This document shows positions 40,736 through 49,254 of a DNA stretch of 64,000 nt, one piece after another. The position numbers were made by a program, and so were the translations under genes. The stretch is taken from contig NZ_SDHX01000001.1 in assembly GCF_004118375.1 (NCBI RefSeq), forward strand, positions 3,165,693-3,229,692. Reading direction: 5' to 3'. Positions within the stretch are counted from its first letter, which is position 1; the number at the start of each line of letters is the position of its first letter. Under the pieces are notes generated by a model. The model was not told the DNA's origin. It saw only the letters and a list, made by a program, of their open reading frames with translations, and ran no database searches. The stretch comes from Oleiharenicola lentus (GTDB lineage: Bacteria; Verrucomicrobiota; Verrucomicrobiia; Opitutales; Opitutaceae).

Positions 40736-40933
40736 TCAGGACTTCGGGGTTTCGTGGGTGGCGGACTTGCTGTCGAGCTCGCCGAAGAAGTCGTCGAGGG
40801 CGCGGTCCACCTTCACGTTCACATCCACGGTGATATGGATCGGTTTCACTTCGATCGGCGTGGTCTTCACGTTCACGCAGCCGGAAAACAGGGCCGGCAG
40901 ACAGGCGGACGTGAGCAGGAGAAAACGTTTCAT
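40736..40933 (-). CDS. YnbE-like outer membrane lipoprotein
   Basis: 65 residues. Signal peptide MKRFLLLTSACLPALFSGCV with lipobox FSGC. The short mature chain VNVKTTPIEVKPIHITVDVNVKVDRALDDFFGEL fits YnbE, whose E. coli member forms a beta-strand bridge with YdbH between the membranes. ATG 40933 was chosen for the lipobox distance. Located between ydbL-like and ydbH-like genes on one strand. Confidence 0.88.
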   Translation of the reverse strand: MKRFLLLTSACLPALFSGCVNVKTTPIEVKPIHITVDVNVKVDRALDDFFGELDSKSATHETPKS

Positions 40934-41023
40934 GGGAAAAATTGGACCACGGATTTCAGGGTTAGGCACGGATTAAATCCATTGGCAGCAGGCCGGGTTG
41001 GTTTCCCGATTGAGTCAGCCGGC

Positions 41024-42508
41024 TCAAGGTTTGGTTCCCGTTTTGATCCCGCCCTTCAGTCCGAGGTTGAGCAGGCTTTCGATCGGGCCGTTGACGTTAA
41101 GGTCGAGCGTGACGGGCGCCTTGACCCGCGGATCGACCGGCTCCCCTGCGATGCGCAGCTGGGCGGTGCGGTTGGGCGGGGCGTTGGGCGGACGGACCTC
41201 GAGGCGCAGTTCCGTGACCTTGAGCTTGAGCAGGCCGTCCTCGACCTGCTTGAGCACCGCGTAGTTGGCGCTTTTGGGCGACGTGCCCGCGGTCAGGAGC
41301 CCCTCGGCGTGGAACTCGATCTCCAGGCTCTGGCCCTCGGCCAGGCCCAGCCATCCAGTCCCCAGCTGCAGGGCGCCGCCCTCGTAGCGCAGCGGCAGGC
41401 GTCCACTCAACGCCCCGGTCGCCCGGGCCGGAAGGTTTTGCGTGAGCGCGAGCACGTCTTCTGCGCGGATCGCCTCGGCGCGCACCACGGCCTGGATGGC
41501 GGGGTTGCTGAAGCGATGGGTGAACGGCTCCACGTGCAGGACCCCACCGAGGGCGCGCACGGACAGCGCCGACACCTCCACCTGTTCCGCCGTGGCGCTG
41601 GCCGCCTCCGCGTTGAGATCGGTCATGGCCACGGTGCCGGCGGTGAGTTTTTCGGCGCGCACCGCCACCCCGGTGGCCCGGAGCGCGGCCAGGTCCACCG
41701 CCGGCACGTCCATCTCCACGCCCTCGGCCACCACGGCGAGAGCGGGATTAGCCAGGCGACCTTGGCGGAGATGAAACTCCCCCCGCCCCGCAAGCGCTCC
41801 CTCTTGGAAACTCCCCTGCACGTCACCGTTCACCACGCCGGCGAACTCCCACGGCCCGGCGGGCAGCGGCAGCCAGTGTTCCAGCCAGGCCCGCCAGGGC
41901 AGCACGTCGAGCTGCAACGAGGTTGTCTGAAATTCGGTCCTGCCAGTGACTGGTGCGTAGCTGCCTGCGAGCGCCAGGTTCAGACCCGGGGCCGTCACCA
42001 CCGCGGTCCCGCCCCACTCTTTTGTCGCCAGCGGTTGCACGGCAAATTGCACCACCAGGGCCTGCTCCAATTTGCCACCGGCCCGCAGCGTGACCAGGCC
42101 GTCGAAAGAGATGCCCTCCAGCGGCAACGAGGGCGGAGCGGTCGGGGTGCTCCCGTGCTTGGCGGTTGCCGGCTGGCTGGCGGTCATCTGGTCCACCTCG
42201 ACGTCCACCCGGGCTGACTGCACGCGAAGGCGGCCCAACGAGGGCGACCACCAATGTGCCCGTTCGAGGGTGGTCCGCTCCGCGGCGAAGCGCACGGCAT
42301 CGAGTCGGAAGGCCAGGTCATCCAGCTCCATGCGCCAGGGCGAAACCCTGGCCACATCGAAGGCAATCTCCGTGGCCCCGCCGGCCTTCAGCGCCGCGCC
42401 CAGGGCCCAGGGCAAGGCCGCCCATCGCGCCGCCGCGATCCCCGCCACCGCTGTCACGGACAGAACCACGAGCACACTGAGACGGAATTTGCGCGGGGAC
42501 TTGGGCAT
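41024..42508 (-). CDS. YdbH-like AsmA-family intermembrane protein (short form)
   Basis: 494 residues. One N-terminal membrane anchor (FRLSVLVVLSVTAVAGIAAARW) is followed by a long run of beta-strand-rich repeats without Cys, as in AsmA-like bridges (EIAFDVARVSPWRMELDDLAFRLDAVRFAAERTTLERAHW). The C-terminal part contains LTAGTSPKSANYAVLKQVEDGLLKLKVTELRLEVRP, matching the DctA-YdbH C-terminal domain. E. coli YdbH is about 880 residues, so this one is much shorter. The operon with YnbE-like and YdbL-like genes supports the assignment. Start context CGTCCC. Confidence 0.85.
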   Translation of the reverse strand: MPKSPRKFRLSVLVVLSVTAVAGIAAARWAALPWALGAALKAGGATEIAFDVARVSPWRMELDDLAFRLDAVRFAAERTTLERAHWWSPSLGRLRVQSARVDVEVDQMTASQPATAKHGSTPTAPPSLPLEGISFDGLVTLRAGGKLEQALVVQFAVQPLATKEWGGTAVVTAPGLNLALAGSYAPVTGRTEFQTTSLQLDVLPWRAWLEHWLPLPAGPWEFAGVVNGDVQGSFQEGALAGRGEFHLRQGRLANPALAVVAEGVEMDVPAVDLAALRATGVAVRAEKLTAGTVAMTDLNAEAASATAEQVEVSALSVRALGGVLHVEPFTHRFSNPAIQAVVRAEAIRAEDVLALTQNLPARATGALSGRLPLRYEGGALQLGTGWLGLAEGQSLEIEFHAEGLLTAGTSPKSANYAVLKQVEDGLLKLKVTELRLEVRPPNAPPNRTAQLRIAGEPVDPRVKAPVTLDLNVNGPIESLLNLGLKGGIKTGTKP

Positions 42509-42649
42509 GGGACGGTGATGTGATAAGACGGCGGGCCGGGCAGGATGTTTCCCGATGAACGTCTTCGCCCGCGGCGGCGTCGAGTAGTTTCGGGCCCGGA
42601 CCGCGCGTGCCGGATTGCCTTCCGACCCAAGCCGGGCTCTCGTGAACCC

Positions 42650-42931
42650 ATGAGAATCTGCGCCCGCCTGCTCGCGCTGTTTTGCCTGGGCCTCTGGAGC
42701 GGCTGCGCCAGCAATCCGGAATCCACCTCCTACGAGGAATGGAAACAGGAGCAGAAAGCCCGGTGGCAGGCCCGGCAGGCCGGCATCGAATACAAGACCA
42801 AGGCCGAAGTACGGAAGGAGGCGGAGGAGATGCGCGCCATCGCCACCGAGGTCATGAACAGCGCGGTCAAACCCGCACCCGCCGCACCGGCCGCGCCCAC
42901 GGCCGAAGAGAATAAGGCTTTGCCCCGGTAA
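42650..42931 (+). CDS. Small lipoprotein
   Basis: 93 residues. Signal peptide MRICARLLALFCLGLWSGCAS with lipobox WSGC. The mature chain is charged and helical (ESTSYEEWKQEQKARWQARQAGIEYKTKAEVRKEAEEMRAIATEVMNS) and ends in a Pro/Ala-rich tail. Function unknown; possibly a coiled-coil envelope lipoprotein. It starts 141 bases from the divergent YdbH-like gene and 22 bases before a SnoaL-like gene on the same strand. Start context AACCC. Confidence 0.75.
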   Translation: MRICARLLALFCLGLWSGCASNPESTSYEEWKQEQKARWQARQAGIEYKTKAEVRKEAEEMRAIATEVMNSAVKPAPAAPAAPTAEENKALPR

Positions 42932-42953
42932 CGCCCTTCCCGTTCGCTCGGCC

Positions 42954-43322
42954 ATGATGACCGCCTCTCCCGCCGCAATCATCCAGCGCCAGCTCGACGC
43001 CTACAACGCCCGCGAGCTCGAAACGCTCCTGCAGATCTACGCCGACGAGGCGGAGCTCTACGAATTTCCCGCGACGCTGCTCGCCCGCGGCACGGCGGCC
43101 CTGCGCGAGCGTTTTGCCACGCGCTTCCGGGAGCCCAACCTCCACGCCGCCCTGCTCCACCGCATCGTCGCAGGCGACACGGTCATCGACCACGAGCGCG
43201 TCACCCGCACTTTCCCCGAGGGCCCGGGCACCATCGAACTGACCATGATCTACCAGGTGCAGCACGGCCGCATTGTCCGGGCCTGGAGCATCGCCGGCCC
43301 CAAAACCCTGGCCGGTGACTGA
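42954..43322 (+). CDS. SnoaL/NTF2-like protein (steroid isomerase-type)
   Basis: 122 residues. Typical SnoaL-like cone fold pattern: PAAIIQRQLDAYNARELETLLQIYADEAELYEFPATLLARGTAALRERFATRF, then LHAALLHRIVAGDTVIDHERVTRTFPEGPGTIELTMIYQVQHGRIVRAWSIAG. The N-terminal 'Q..aYnar..e..l..YadDa' and the C-terminal strand order are diagnostic. It is a small cytoplasmic protein of unknown substrate. Follows the lipoprotein by 22 bases. Confidence 0.88.
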   Translation: MMTASPAAIIQRQLDAYNARELETLLQIYADEAELYEFPATLLARGTAALRERFATRFREPNLHAALLHRIVAGDTVIDHERVTRTFPEGPGTIELTMIYQVQHGRIVRAWSIAGPKTLAGD

Positions 43323-43404
43323 AGTGCGCCAATATTTGCGCAGCTTGCGCCCTTGAGTCCGCGCAGCCAGCCGCCAGCCTCGACGCGTTTCAACCTCCAT
43401 CCCC

Positions 43405-43794
43405 ATGAACCAACCCCTCCGTTTCATTTCCACGCTGCGCGGCCTGTGCGCGCTCGCGCTCATTGCCGGACTGGCCTTCGTCGCCCCGGCCCTCAACGCC
43501 GCCGAAAAGGCGCCCGCCCTGCCCCTCAAGGCCTCGTTCGAGAAAGTCGCCAGCACCGAGGGCACGCCCTTTGTGCTGCATCTCAAGAACGAGTCCAAGG
43601 ACTCGCTCAAGGTCAGCGGCAAGGTCCTGCTCAGCGTGGTCCATCACGCCATGGACAAGGCCCGGGCGGTGCCCGAGGCGACCGTGGCGGCCGGCGCTTC
43701 GCTGACCATCAAGGACCTCTCCGCCGAAGACCGCGTGGTGCTGACCGCCGCCGGCTACGAGTCCCTTGAGATTCGGGTGCCCGCCAAGCCCTGA
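43405..43794 (+). CDS. Secreted hypothetical protein
   Basis: 129 residues with signal peptide (RGLCALALIAGLAFVAPALNAAE). The mature domain shows an Ig-like strand pattern: LKASFEKVASTEGTPFVLHLKNESKDSLKVSGKVLLSVVHHAMDKARAVPEATVAAGASLTIKDLSAEDRVVLTAAGYESLEIRV. This is likely a small beta-sandwich periplasmic protein. Function unknown. Followed by a strong Rho-independent terminator. Confidence 0.7.
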   Translation: MNQPLRFISTLRGLCALALIAGLAFVAPALNAAEKAPALPLKASFEKVASTEGTPFVLHLKNESKDSLKVSGKVLLSVVHHAMDKARAVPEATVAAGASLTIKDLSAEDRVVLTAAGYESLEIRVPAKP

Positions 43795-43820
43795 ACCAGG
43801 CCAATCGCGACTCACTTGCA

Positions 43821-43845
43821 GCGCGCCCCGCGGGGCGCGCTTTTT
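43821..43845 (+). terminator. Rho-independent terminator
   Basis: Perfect 10-bp palindrome GCGCGCCCCGCGGGGCGCGC (43821-43840) followed by TTTTT. Ends the gene at 43405-43794. Confidence 0.88.
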
Positions 43846-43913
43846 CATGCCAGTCAACCGTATGGCAGATTTTCTCCTTCCGGTAACTGCGTGACACTGC
43901 ACGCTCTTGCGCC

Positions 43914-44489
43914 GTGCAGCCCGACGAAGTCACGCCTCTCCTCCAGCGGATCAACGCCGGCGACCCCACTGCCGCCGAGGAACTCCTGCCTCTGGTCTAT
44001 GGGGAACTGCGCCGGCTCGCCGCCTCACGCATGGCGCGCGAGTCCCCCGGGCAGACCCTGCAAGCCACCGCCTTGGTGCACGAGGCCTGGCTGCGCCTCG
44101 GGGGCGACGCCCAGCCCGCGTGGGCCAATCGCGCACACTTCTTCGCCGCCGCCGCCGAGGCCATGCGCCGCATCCTCATCGACAACGCGCGCCGCAAACA
44201 AGCCGTCCGGCACGGCGGCAAGCTCCAGAAAGTCAGCGCCAACGAAACCGCCTTCGACCTGCCGGCCGACCTGGCGGACGACAACGAGCTGCTCCTGATC
44301 AACGAAGCTCTCGAAGCCTTTGCCCAGCATGATGCGCGCAAGGCCGAGCTGGTGAAACAACGCTACTTTGTCGGCCTGACGATCGAGGAGGCCGCCCAGG
44401 TTCTCGGCATTTCCGAACGCACGGCCAAGCGCGACTGGGTGTACGCGCGCACCTGGCTGTTCAATGAGGTTAAGCGCCTCCGGGGCTAG
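43914..44489 (+). CDS. ECF-type RNA polymerase sigma factor
   Basis: 191 residues, GTG start. Sigma-2 region: DPTAAEELLPLVYGELRRLAASRMARESPGQTLQATALVHEAWLRL, and after a linker the sigma-4 helix-turn-helix LVKQRYFVGLTIEEAAQVLGISERTAKRDWVYARTWLFNEVKRL. The text QTLQATALVHEAYLRL is the mark of the TIGR02999-like ECF subgroup common in Planctomycetes, Acidobacteria and Verrucomicrobia, frequently coupled to Ser/Thr kinases. The kinase gene follows by about 45 bases. Confidence 0.93.
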   Translation: MQPDEVTPLLQRINAGDPTAAEELLPLVYGELRRLAASRMARESPGQTLQATALVHEAWLRLGGDAQPAWANRAHFFAAAAEAMRRILIDNARRKQAVRHGGKLQKVSANETAFDLPADLADDNELLLINEALEAFAQHDARKAELVKQRYFVGLTIEEAAQVLGISERTAKRDWVYARTWLFNEVKRLRG

Positions 44490-44533
44490 CCTGCCGGAGC
44501 GGGCCCTGTCCTCTTCCATGGCAAAAACCCGCA

Positions 44534-47341
44534 TTGGAGGCATGCCCCGCTGACTTGAAGCCGGACGACGACATTTTCGCCGAAGCTCTGGAACTGCCCG
44601 CTGCCGAGCGGCCGGCGTTCCTTGATCGTGCCTGTGCAGGTCAGCCCGACGCCCGCGCCCGGATCGAGGCGTTGCTGTCGGCGCATGACGAGGCCCAGCG
44701 TTTCCTGGAACGCCCGCTGACCGTGCGCCCCCCCGCCGGGCCCGAGGAGGAACCCGGCACGGTAATTGGTCCCTACACCTTGCGCGAGCGGATCGGCGAG
44801 GGCGGCTGCGGCGTCGTGTGGCTGGCCCAGCAGTCCACGCCCCTGCGCCGCTTCGTCGCCCTCAAGGTCATCAAGCCCGGCATGGACACGCGCAGCGTCA
44901 TCGCCCGATTCGAAAGCGAGCGGCAGACCCTCGCGCTGATGACCCACCCGGACATCGCCCGGATCTACGATGCGGGCACCACCCCGGCCGGCCGGCCCTA
45001 CTTCGTGATGGAATATGTCGAGGGGATCCCCATCACGCGTTTTTGCGACGAACACAGCCTCGCGATGGAGCGACGGCTGGAACTGTTCGCCCGTGTCTGT
45101 CTCGCCCTCCAGCACGCCCACCAGAAGGGAGTCATCCACCGCGACCTCAAGCCCTCCAACATCCTCGTCTCGCTCCGCGACGGCGCACCATGTCCCAAGA
45201 TCATCGATTTCGGCATCGCCAAGGCCACGACGGGCGGCATGGGCGGCGAAACCCTGCACACCGAACTGGGGCTGTTCATGGGCACGCCCGCCTACATGAG
45301 CCCGGAGCAGGCGGAACTGCGGCACGACGACGTGGACACGCGCAGCGACGTCTATGCGCTCGGGGTGCTGCTCTATGAACTGCTGACCGGCCGGCCGCCC
45401 TATGACCCGAAGGAACTGGTGCGCGCCGGTGTGTTTGAGATCCGTCGCATCATCCGCGAAGTGGATCCGCCGCGCCCGTCCACCCGGCTTTCGACGCTGA
45501 CCGTGGAGGACCGGGACACCGTGGCCCGCCAGCGCGGGGCGGCGCCGCCGCGCCTGACGGCGGTCCTGAAAGGCGACCTCGACTGGATCGTGATGCGCTG
45601 CCTGGAGAAGGAGCGCGACCGCCGCTACGGCACGGCCGCCGCGCTCGCCGAGGATGTGCAACGCCACCTGCGGCAGCAACCCGTCGAGGCCCGCCCGCCG
45701 CATGCGCTCTACCGCCTGCAAAAATTTGCGCTCCGCAACCGCCTCGCGGTGGCCGCGGTCACGGCCGTGACGCTTGCCCTCGTGGCCGGCACGACCGTGA
45801 GCACCTGGCAGGCGGTGCGCGCCACGCGGGCGGAGCGCCTCGCCGCCACCGAACGCGACGCCGCGCTCGCCGCCCGAGGGGCCGAGGCAGCGGCGCGCGC
45901 CGACGCCCAACGCCGCCAGGAGCAGGCCGAGGCGTTGCTCACCTTCATGCTCGGCGATTTCCGCACCGAGCTGCAGAAGATCGGCCGCCTCGAGCTGCTC
46001 GACCGCATCAGCGCGCAGGCGATGGAATATTTTGAATCGCTCGATTTGCGCGACGTCACCGACACCGCCCTCACGCGCCAGGCCAAGGCGCTGACCCAGC
46101 TCGGCGAGGTGCGGCTCGAGCAGGCGCGCTTCGCCGAGGCCGAGCAGGCGTTCACCGCCGCCCACGCCCGCGCCGCCGCGCTGGCGGCCCGCCATCCGCA
46201 AAACGGGGACATGCTCTACGAACGCGCCCAGGCCGAATTTTGGATCGGCTTCGCCGCCCGCCGGCGCGGCGATCTGGCGCGTCAGCGCGAGTGGCTGGTG
46301 AAATACCGCGACACCGGCGTGGCGCTGGCCGCGCTTGAAGGCGCCACCCGGCGCTCGCATCTCGAGCTGGCCAGCGGCCACCACAACCTCGCCGTGCTCG
46401 ACGTGGATGCCGGCAATTTTGCGCCCGCCCAAGCCGGCTTCGTGGCCGAGATGGCCGCGCTCGCGCCCTTGCTGGCGGCCGCCCCCAACGACCCGGAATT
46501 GCTCTACCGGCGCGCTGACGGCGCCTCGTGGCTTGGCACCATTGCCGAACGCAACGGGCGCTATCCGGAGGCCGCCGATCATTACACCACCATGGCCGGC
46601 CTCTACGAAAGACTGGCCCAACTCGAGCCGGCAGACGCCCGGTGGCAGTTCGAACTCGCCCAGAGTCTCACCTTTGCCGGAACCATCAGCGCCATCAGCG
46701 GGGAACGGGCCCGGGCGGCCGGCAAATACAGCGAGGCCATGGCCGTGTTGCAGAAGCTGGTGGCCCTCGACCCCGCCAACAAGCGCTGGCAATCCGTGCT
46801 GCTGCGCCTGCAACTCACGCAGGCCGCGCTGCGATTGGCACCGCCCGCCGCGCTGCTGCCGACGGTCAGTGAAGTCCGGAAAAAATTCGTCACCCTCGCT
46901 GCGGCCGAGCCGGCCTCGGTGAACTTTGCCCGCCTGGCCGTGATGGCCTGGACGCATGAGGCCGGCCTGCTCCTGAGCGAGGCGCGGCTCGCCGAGGCGC
47001 ACGACGCGATCGCGCAGGCCCGCCCGGCCGCCGAACGACTCTGGCTGAATCCTCAGGCTGACATCTGGACCCGCCATCTCGCCTGTCATGTGTTGATCAT
47101 GGAAGGCCGCATCGCCGCAGCCCGCGGTCAGCCCCTCCCTGCGGATCACTGGCGGCTGGCCGCCGAAGTGCTCGGCCCGGCCGACCGAGCCCAAGACTGG
47201 CGCCTGTTGGAGCCGGCCGCGCTCATCGCGGTCCTCTCCGGCGACTCCGCCGCCGCCGCACCGTTGGTCGCGCGGCTGAAAGCTTTCGGTCATCGCTCCG
47301 CCGATCCGTATGTCGCGGCCACGCTGGGCCTGACCGAATAA
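44534..47341 (+). CDS. Membrane Ser/Thr protein kinase with C-terminal TPR region
   Basis: About 935 residues. Kinase domain about 75-340: glycine loop IGEGGCGVVWLA, VALKVIKPG (Lys), HRDLKPSNILV (about 201), DFGIAKAT, GTPAYMSPEQAE and DTRSDVYALGVLLYELLTGRPPY. One transmembrane helix (about 401-425, VAAVTAVTLALVAGTTVSTW), then an Ala-rich helical/TPR region. It probably senses an extracytoplasmic signal and activates the ECF system. Two TTG starts are possible: TTG 44534 and TTG 44555 (after GGAGG at 44536). TTG 44555 puts the kinase closer to a Shine-Dalgarno sequence. Confidence 0.92.
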   Translation: MEACPADLKPDDDIFAEALELPAAERPAFLDRACAGQPDARARIEALLSAHDEAQRFLERPLTVRPPAGPEEEPGTVIGPYTLRERIGEGGCGVVWLAQQSTPLRRFVALKVIKPGMDTRSVIARFESERQTLALMTHPDIARIYDAGTTPAGRPYFVMEYVEGIPITRFCDEHSLAMERRLELFARVCLALQHAHQKGVIHRDLKPSNILVSLRDGAPCPKIIDFGIAKATTGGMGGETLHTELGLFMGTPAYMSPEQAELRHDDVDTRSDVYALGVLLYELLTGRPPYDPKELVRAGVFEIRRIIREVDPPRPSTRLSTLTVEDRDTVARQRGAAPPRLTAVLKGDLDWIVMRCLEKERDRRYGTAAALAEDVQRHLRQQPVEARPPHALYRLQKFALRNRLAVAAVTAVTLALVAGTTVSTWQAVRATRAERLAATERDAALAARGAEAAARADAQRRQEQAEALLTFMLGDFRTELQKIGRLELLDRISAQAMEYFESLDLRDVTDTALTRQAKALTQLGEVRLEQARFAEAEQAFTAAHARAAALAARHPQNGDMLYERAQAEFWIGFAARRRGDLARQREWLVKYRDTGVALAALEGATRRSHLELASGHHNLAVLDVDAGNFAPAQAGFVAEMAALAPLLAAAPNDPELLYRRADGASWLGTIAERNGRYPEAADHYTTMAGLYERLAQLEPADARWQFELAQSLTFAGTISAISGERARAAGKYSEAMAVLQKLVALDPANKRWQSVLLRLQLTQAALRLAPPAALLPTVSEVRKKFVTLAAAEPASVNFARLAVMAWTHEAGLLLSEARLAEAHDAIAQARPAAERLWLNPQADIWTRHLACHVLIMEGRIAAARGQPLPADHWRLAAEVLGPADRAQDWRLLEPAALIAVLSGDSAAAAPLVARLKAFGHRSADPYVAATLGLTE

Positions 47342-47361
47342 AACATAACCTCATCGCACCC

Positions 47362-47796
47362 ATGGAAACCCAACCCAGTCCGCTCAGCCTCATCCTCGCG
47401 GTCACCGTGACGCAATTCCGACCCTTCGGCGGAATTTTCCCCATCAGCGCCACCTACAAGGTCGTCTCGGCCTCGCCCGGCGTCAGCGTCTTCGGCGCCA
47501 CCATCGTCGTCAAAGGCACCCAACCCGCCAAGCTCGTGTTCCAGCTCACGGACAAGAATTATGTCTTCGTCGGCGCAACCTTCGACGCCAACGGCCCCAC
47601 CCCCGACGTCGGCACCACGGAGTTTCCCTCCGTCAGCATCGACCGCACCCCGGCCGGCAACACGCTGACCATCACCGACGCCAACGATCCGCGCAATCTC
47701 GGCAAAGTTTACGGCTACGTGCTGCTGGTCCAGAACACGCTCACCGCCGAGATCGGGCTGATCGATCCGAACATCATCAACGACACCGGTCCCTGA
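47362..47796 (+). CDS. Hypothetical beta-rich protein of the kinase operon
   Basis: 144 residues, no signal peptide. Beta-strand pattern in LILAVTVTQFRPFGGIFPISATYKVVSASPGVSVFGATIVVKGTQPAKLVFQLTDKNYVFVGATFDANGP, then VSIDRTPAGNTLTITDANDPRNLGKVYGYVLLVQNTLTAEIGLIDPNIIND. The text looks like an Ig-/cupin-like sandwich. No named family recognised. It follows the kinase by 20 bases on the same strand, so it may be its substrate or a signalling partner. Confidence 0.65.
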   Translation: METQPSPLSLILAVTVTQFRPFGGIFPISATYKVVSASPGVSVFGATIVVKGTQPAKLVFQLTDKNYVFVGATFDANGPTPDVGTTEFPSVSIDRTPAGNTLTITDANDPRNLGKVYGYVLLVQNTLTAEIGLIDPNIINDTGP

Positions 47797-47884
47797 ACGG
47801 GCCCGGGGCGGACGGGGCTCGGCTGGCCCGATCAGCCGGCAAATTGCGCATTGTGGGTATCCGGTGGAATGCCGGATTCCCACC

Positions 47885-48838
47885 ATGCCCAAGGTAATCC
47901 CTCCCGTTCGTTTTGAGGCCACCGGCCATCTGCAGATCTACCTCGTGCCCGAGACCGCCACCTACCTTTTGACAGCCGCAGGGGCTGAAGGCGGGGGACA
48001 CGGTGTGGCGGTGGGCGGCCGGGGCGCCATGGTGCGCGGGCTGTTTCACCTGCGGGTCGGCGAGGTGTTGCATCTGGTGGTCGGGCGGCAAGGGCAGCCG
48101 GGCATGAGCGTGCCGCCGCTGGCCAACGGCGTATCCTGCTCTCCCGCCTGTCTGCGGGGCGGCGGAGGTGGCGGCGGCACTTTTGTCTGGAAAGGCAATC
48201 CCCAGGGCGCACGCCCCACCTGGCCCCTGCTGGCCGCGGGCGGGGGTGGTGGCGGCGGGAGTTTTGCCGGCGGCGAAGGCGTGGTGACCAACGACGCCGT
48301 GCGCGCCGATGGTGCCGGGGGACGCAACGGCCAGGGTGGCTCCAGCGAAAGCGAAAGCTTTTACTACACCGGCGGAGGCGGCGCCGGCTGGCTCGGTGCT
48401 GGGGCTAGCGGAGCCGGCCCCACCTATTGCCAGGGCGGTTCACTCTGGGAGGGGGGCGAGGGCGCGCGGTTCGGTGGCTACATCGGCGGCCACGGCGGCT
48501 ACGGCGGCGGCGGCGGCGGTTCTTTCTTTGGGGCCGGTTCCGGTGGTGGCGGCGGCTACAGCGGCGGGGCCGGCGGGGGCGGTCGCAAAGGCGTGGCCAG
48601 CGGCGGAGGCGGTTCCTACAACGCCGGCCGGGAACAGTTCAACGTGGCCGGGTTTCAACGCGGGGATGGATTTCTGACCATCGCGATGGTGCCCGAGCCC
48701 CTGGTGATCACCGCACCGGCCGAGGCACCTGTCACCGAGGCGCCGGCCCGCCCGAAAGCGCCCTCCTTTCAGTTCACCGAAAGCGCGACCCTGAATTTCC
48801 TCAAGCAACAGCAGCGGTGGCATTACCAGCCGGGTTGA
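47885..48838 (+). CDS. Glycine-rich protein with ALK/LTK-like glycine-rich domain
   Basis: About 317 residues starting MPKVIPPVRFEATGHLQIY. After a beta-strand lead (EATGHLQIYLVPETATYLLTAAGAEGGGHGVAVGGRGAMVRGLFHLRVGEVLHLVVGRQGQ) comes a domain with very frequent GGGGG stretches (CLRGGGGGGGTFVW, LAAGGGGGGGSFAGGEG, GGYGGGGGGSFFGAGS). This strand plus GA-x-GG...V.G.....G..L.i.vG.. pattern is seen in Gly-rich domains related to animal ALK/LTK and in bacterial surface proteins. No signal peptide is visible at the chosen start; ATG 47864 gives seven more residues. It follows the kinase and a beta-rich protein in one direction. Confidence 0.75.
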   Translation: MPKVIPPVRFEATGHLQIYLVPETATYLLTAAGAEGGGHGVAVGGRGAMVRGLFHLRVGEVLHLVVGRQGQPGMSVPPLANGVSCSPACLRGGGGGGGTFVWKGNPQGARPTWPLLAAGGGGGGGSFAGGEGVVTNDAVRADGAGGRNGQGGSSESESFYYTGGGGAGWLGAGASGAGPTYCQGGSLWEGGEGARFGGYIGGHGGYGGGGGGSFFGAGSGGGGGYSGGAGGGGRKGVASGGGGSYNAGREQFNVAGFQRGDGFLTIAMVPEPLVITAPAEAPVTEAPARPKAPSFQFTESATLNFLKQQQRWHYQPG

Positions 48839-48901
48839 GCGCTTAACCGACACTCCGGGGCGCATACGCCCGGTGTCCGGTGGTTGCGGTAACGCATCCG
48901 G

Positions 48902-49027
48902 TCACAGCCGACGACGCGACGAAGGAACCACGCGCGCGGGTTTGTTGACCGGGAAAAACAGGTGCCAGAGATCCGTCAGCAACTCCCCGAGATCCTCCCT
49001 CAGCCTGCGATAGACGGGGTCGCTCAT
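48902..49027 (-). CDS. Possible 41-residue protein
   Basis: Short frame MSDPVYRRLREDLGELLTDL, then WHLFFPVNKPARVVPSSRRRL. An amphipathic N-terminal helix and a basic tail with a WHLFFP membrane-contact-like stretch. It lies just downstream of a second small frame (49040-49126) on the same strand. No homologue is recognised; reality is uncertain. Confidence 0.4.
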   Translation of the reverse strand: MSDPVYRRLREDLGELLTDLWHLFFPVNKPARVVPSSRRRL

Positions 49028-49039
49028 GGGAAACCGGGG

Positions 49040-49126
49040 TTACCGGAACATCCGGGCGTGACTCGCCGCTGCAAAGATCGCTCCACCGAGAGCAACCAGC
49101 ATGAAGAGGGAAATGGCGATGGTCAT
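49040..49126 (-). CDS. Possible 28-residue single-helix membrane peptide
   Basis: Short frame MTIAISLFMLVALGGAIFAA, then ASHARMFR. One transmembrane helix and a short basic tail, resembling small subunits of membrane complexes. It is followed 13 bases later by the 41-residue frame. Together they could be a pair of small co-transcribed proteins. Confidence 0.4.
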   Translation of the reverse strand: MTIAISLFMLVALGGAIFAAASHARMFR

Positions 49127-49220
49127 GCCCTAGTATCGGCGCAGCCGGGTGGCGGGTTTACCAAAAAAGGCTTCCCCTCACCCTTCGCGCCTCGTTTCCT
49201 GCCCGACTCACCTTTTACAT

Positions 49221-49254
49221 CCGTCCTCCGTCCTCTGTCCTCCGCCTTCCGTCC
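49221..49254. repeat. 7-bp periodic array abutting the prfC start
   Basis: Heptads CCGTCCT, CCGTCCT, CTGTCCT, CCGCCTT and CCGTCC lead straight into ATG 49255. Same pyrimidine-rich type as the arrays at 4579-4614 and 3983-4017. Confidence 0.7.

Noticed and set aside
44542-44553. Mini frame ATG-CCC-CGC-TGA after GGAGG, before the kinase
   Set aside because: Only three codons. It may reflect the Shine-Dalgarno of TTG 44555, but there is no support for a leader peptide.
44486-47293. Roughly 930-codon - strand frame opposite the kinase
   Set aside because: Mirror frame of a GC-rich gene with all kinase motifs on the + strand.
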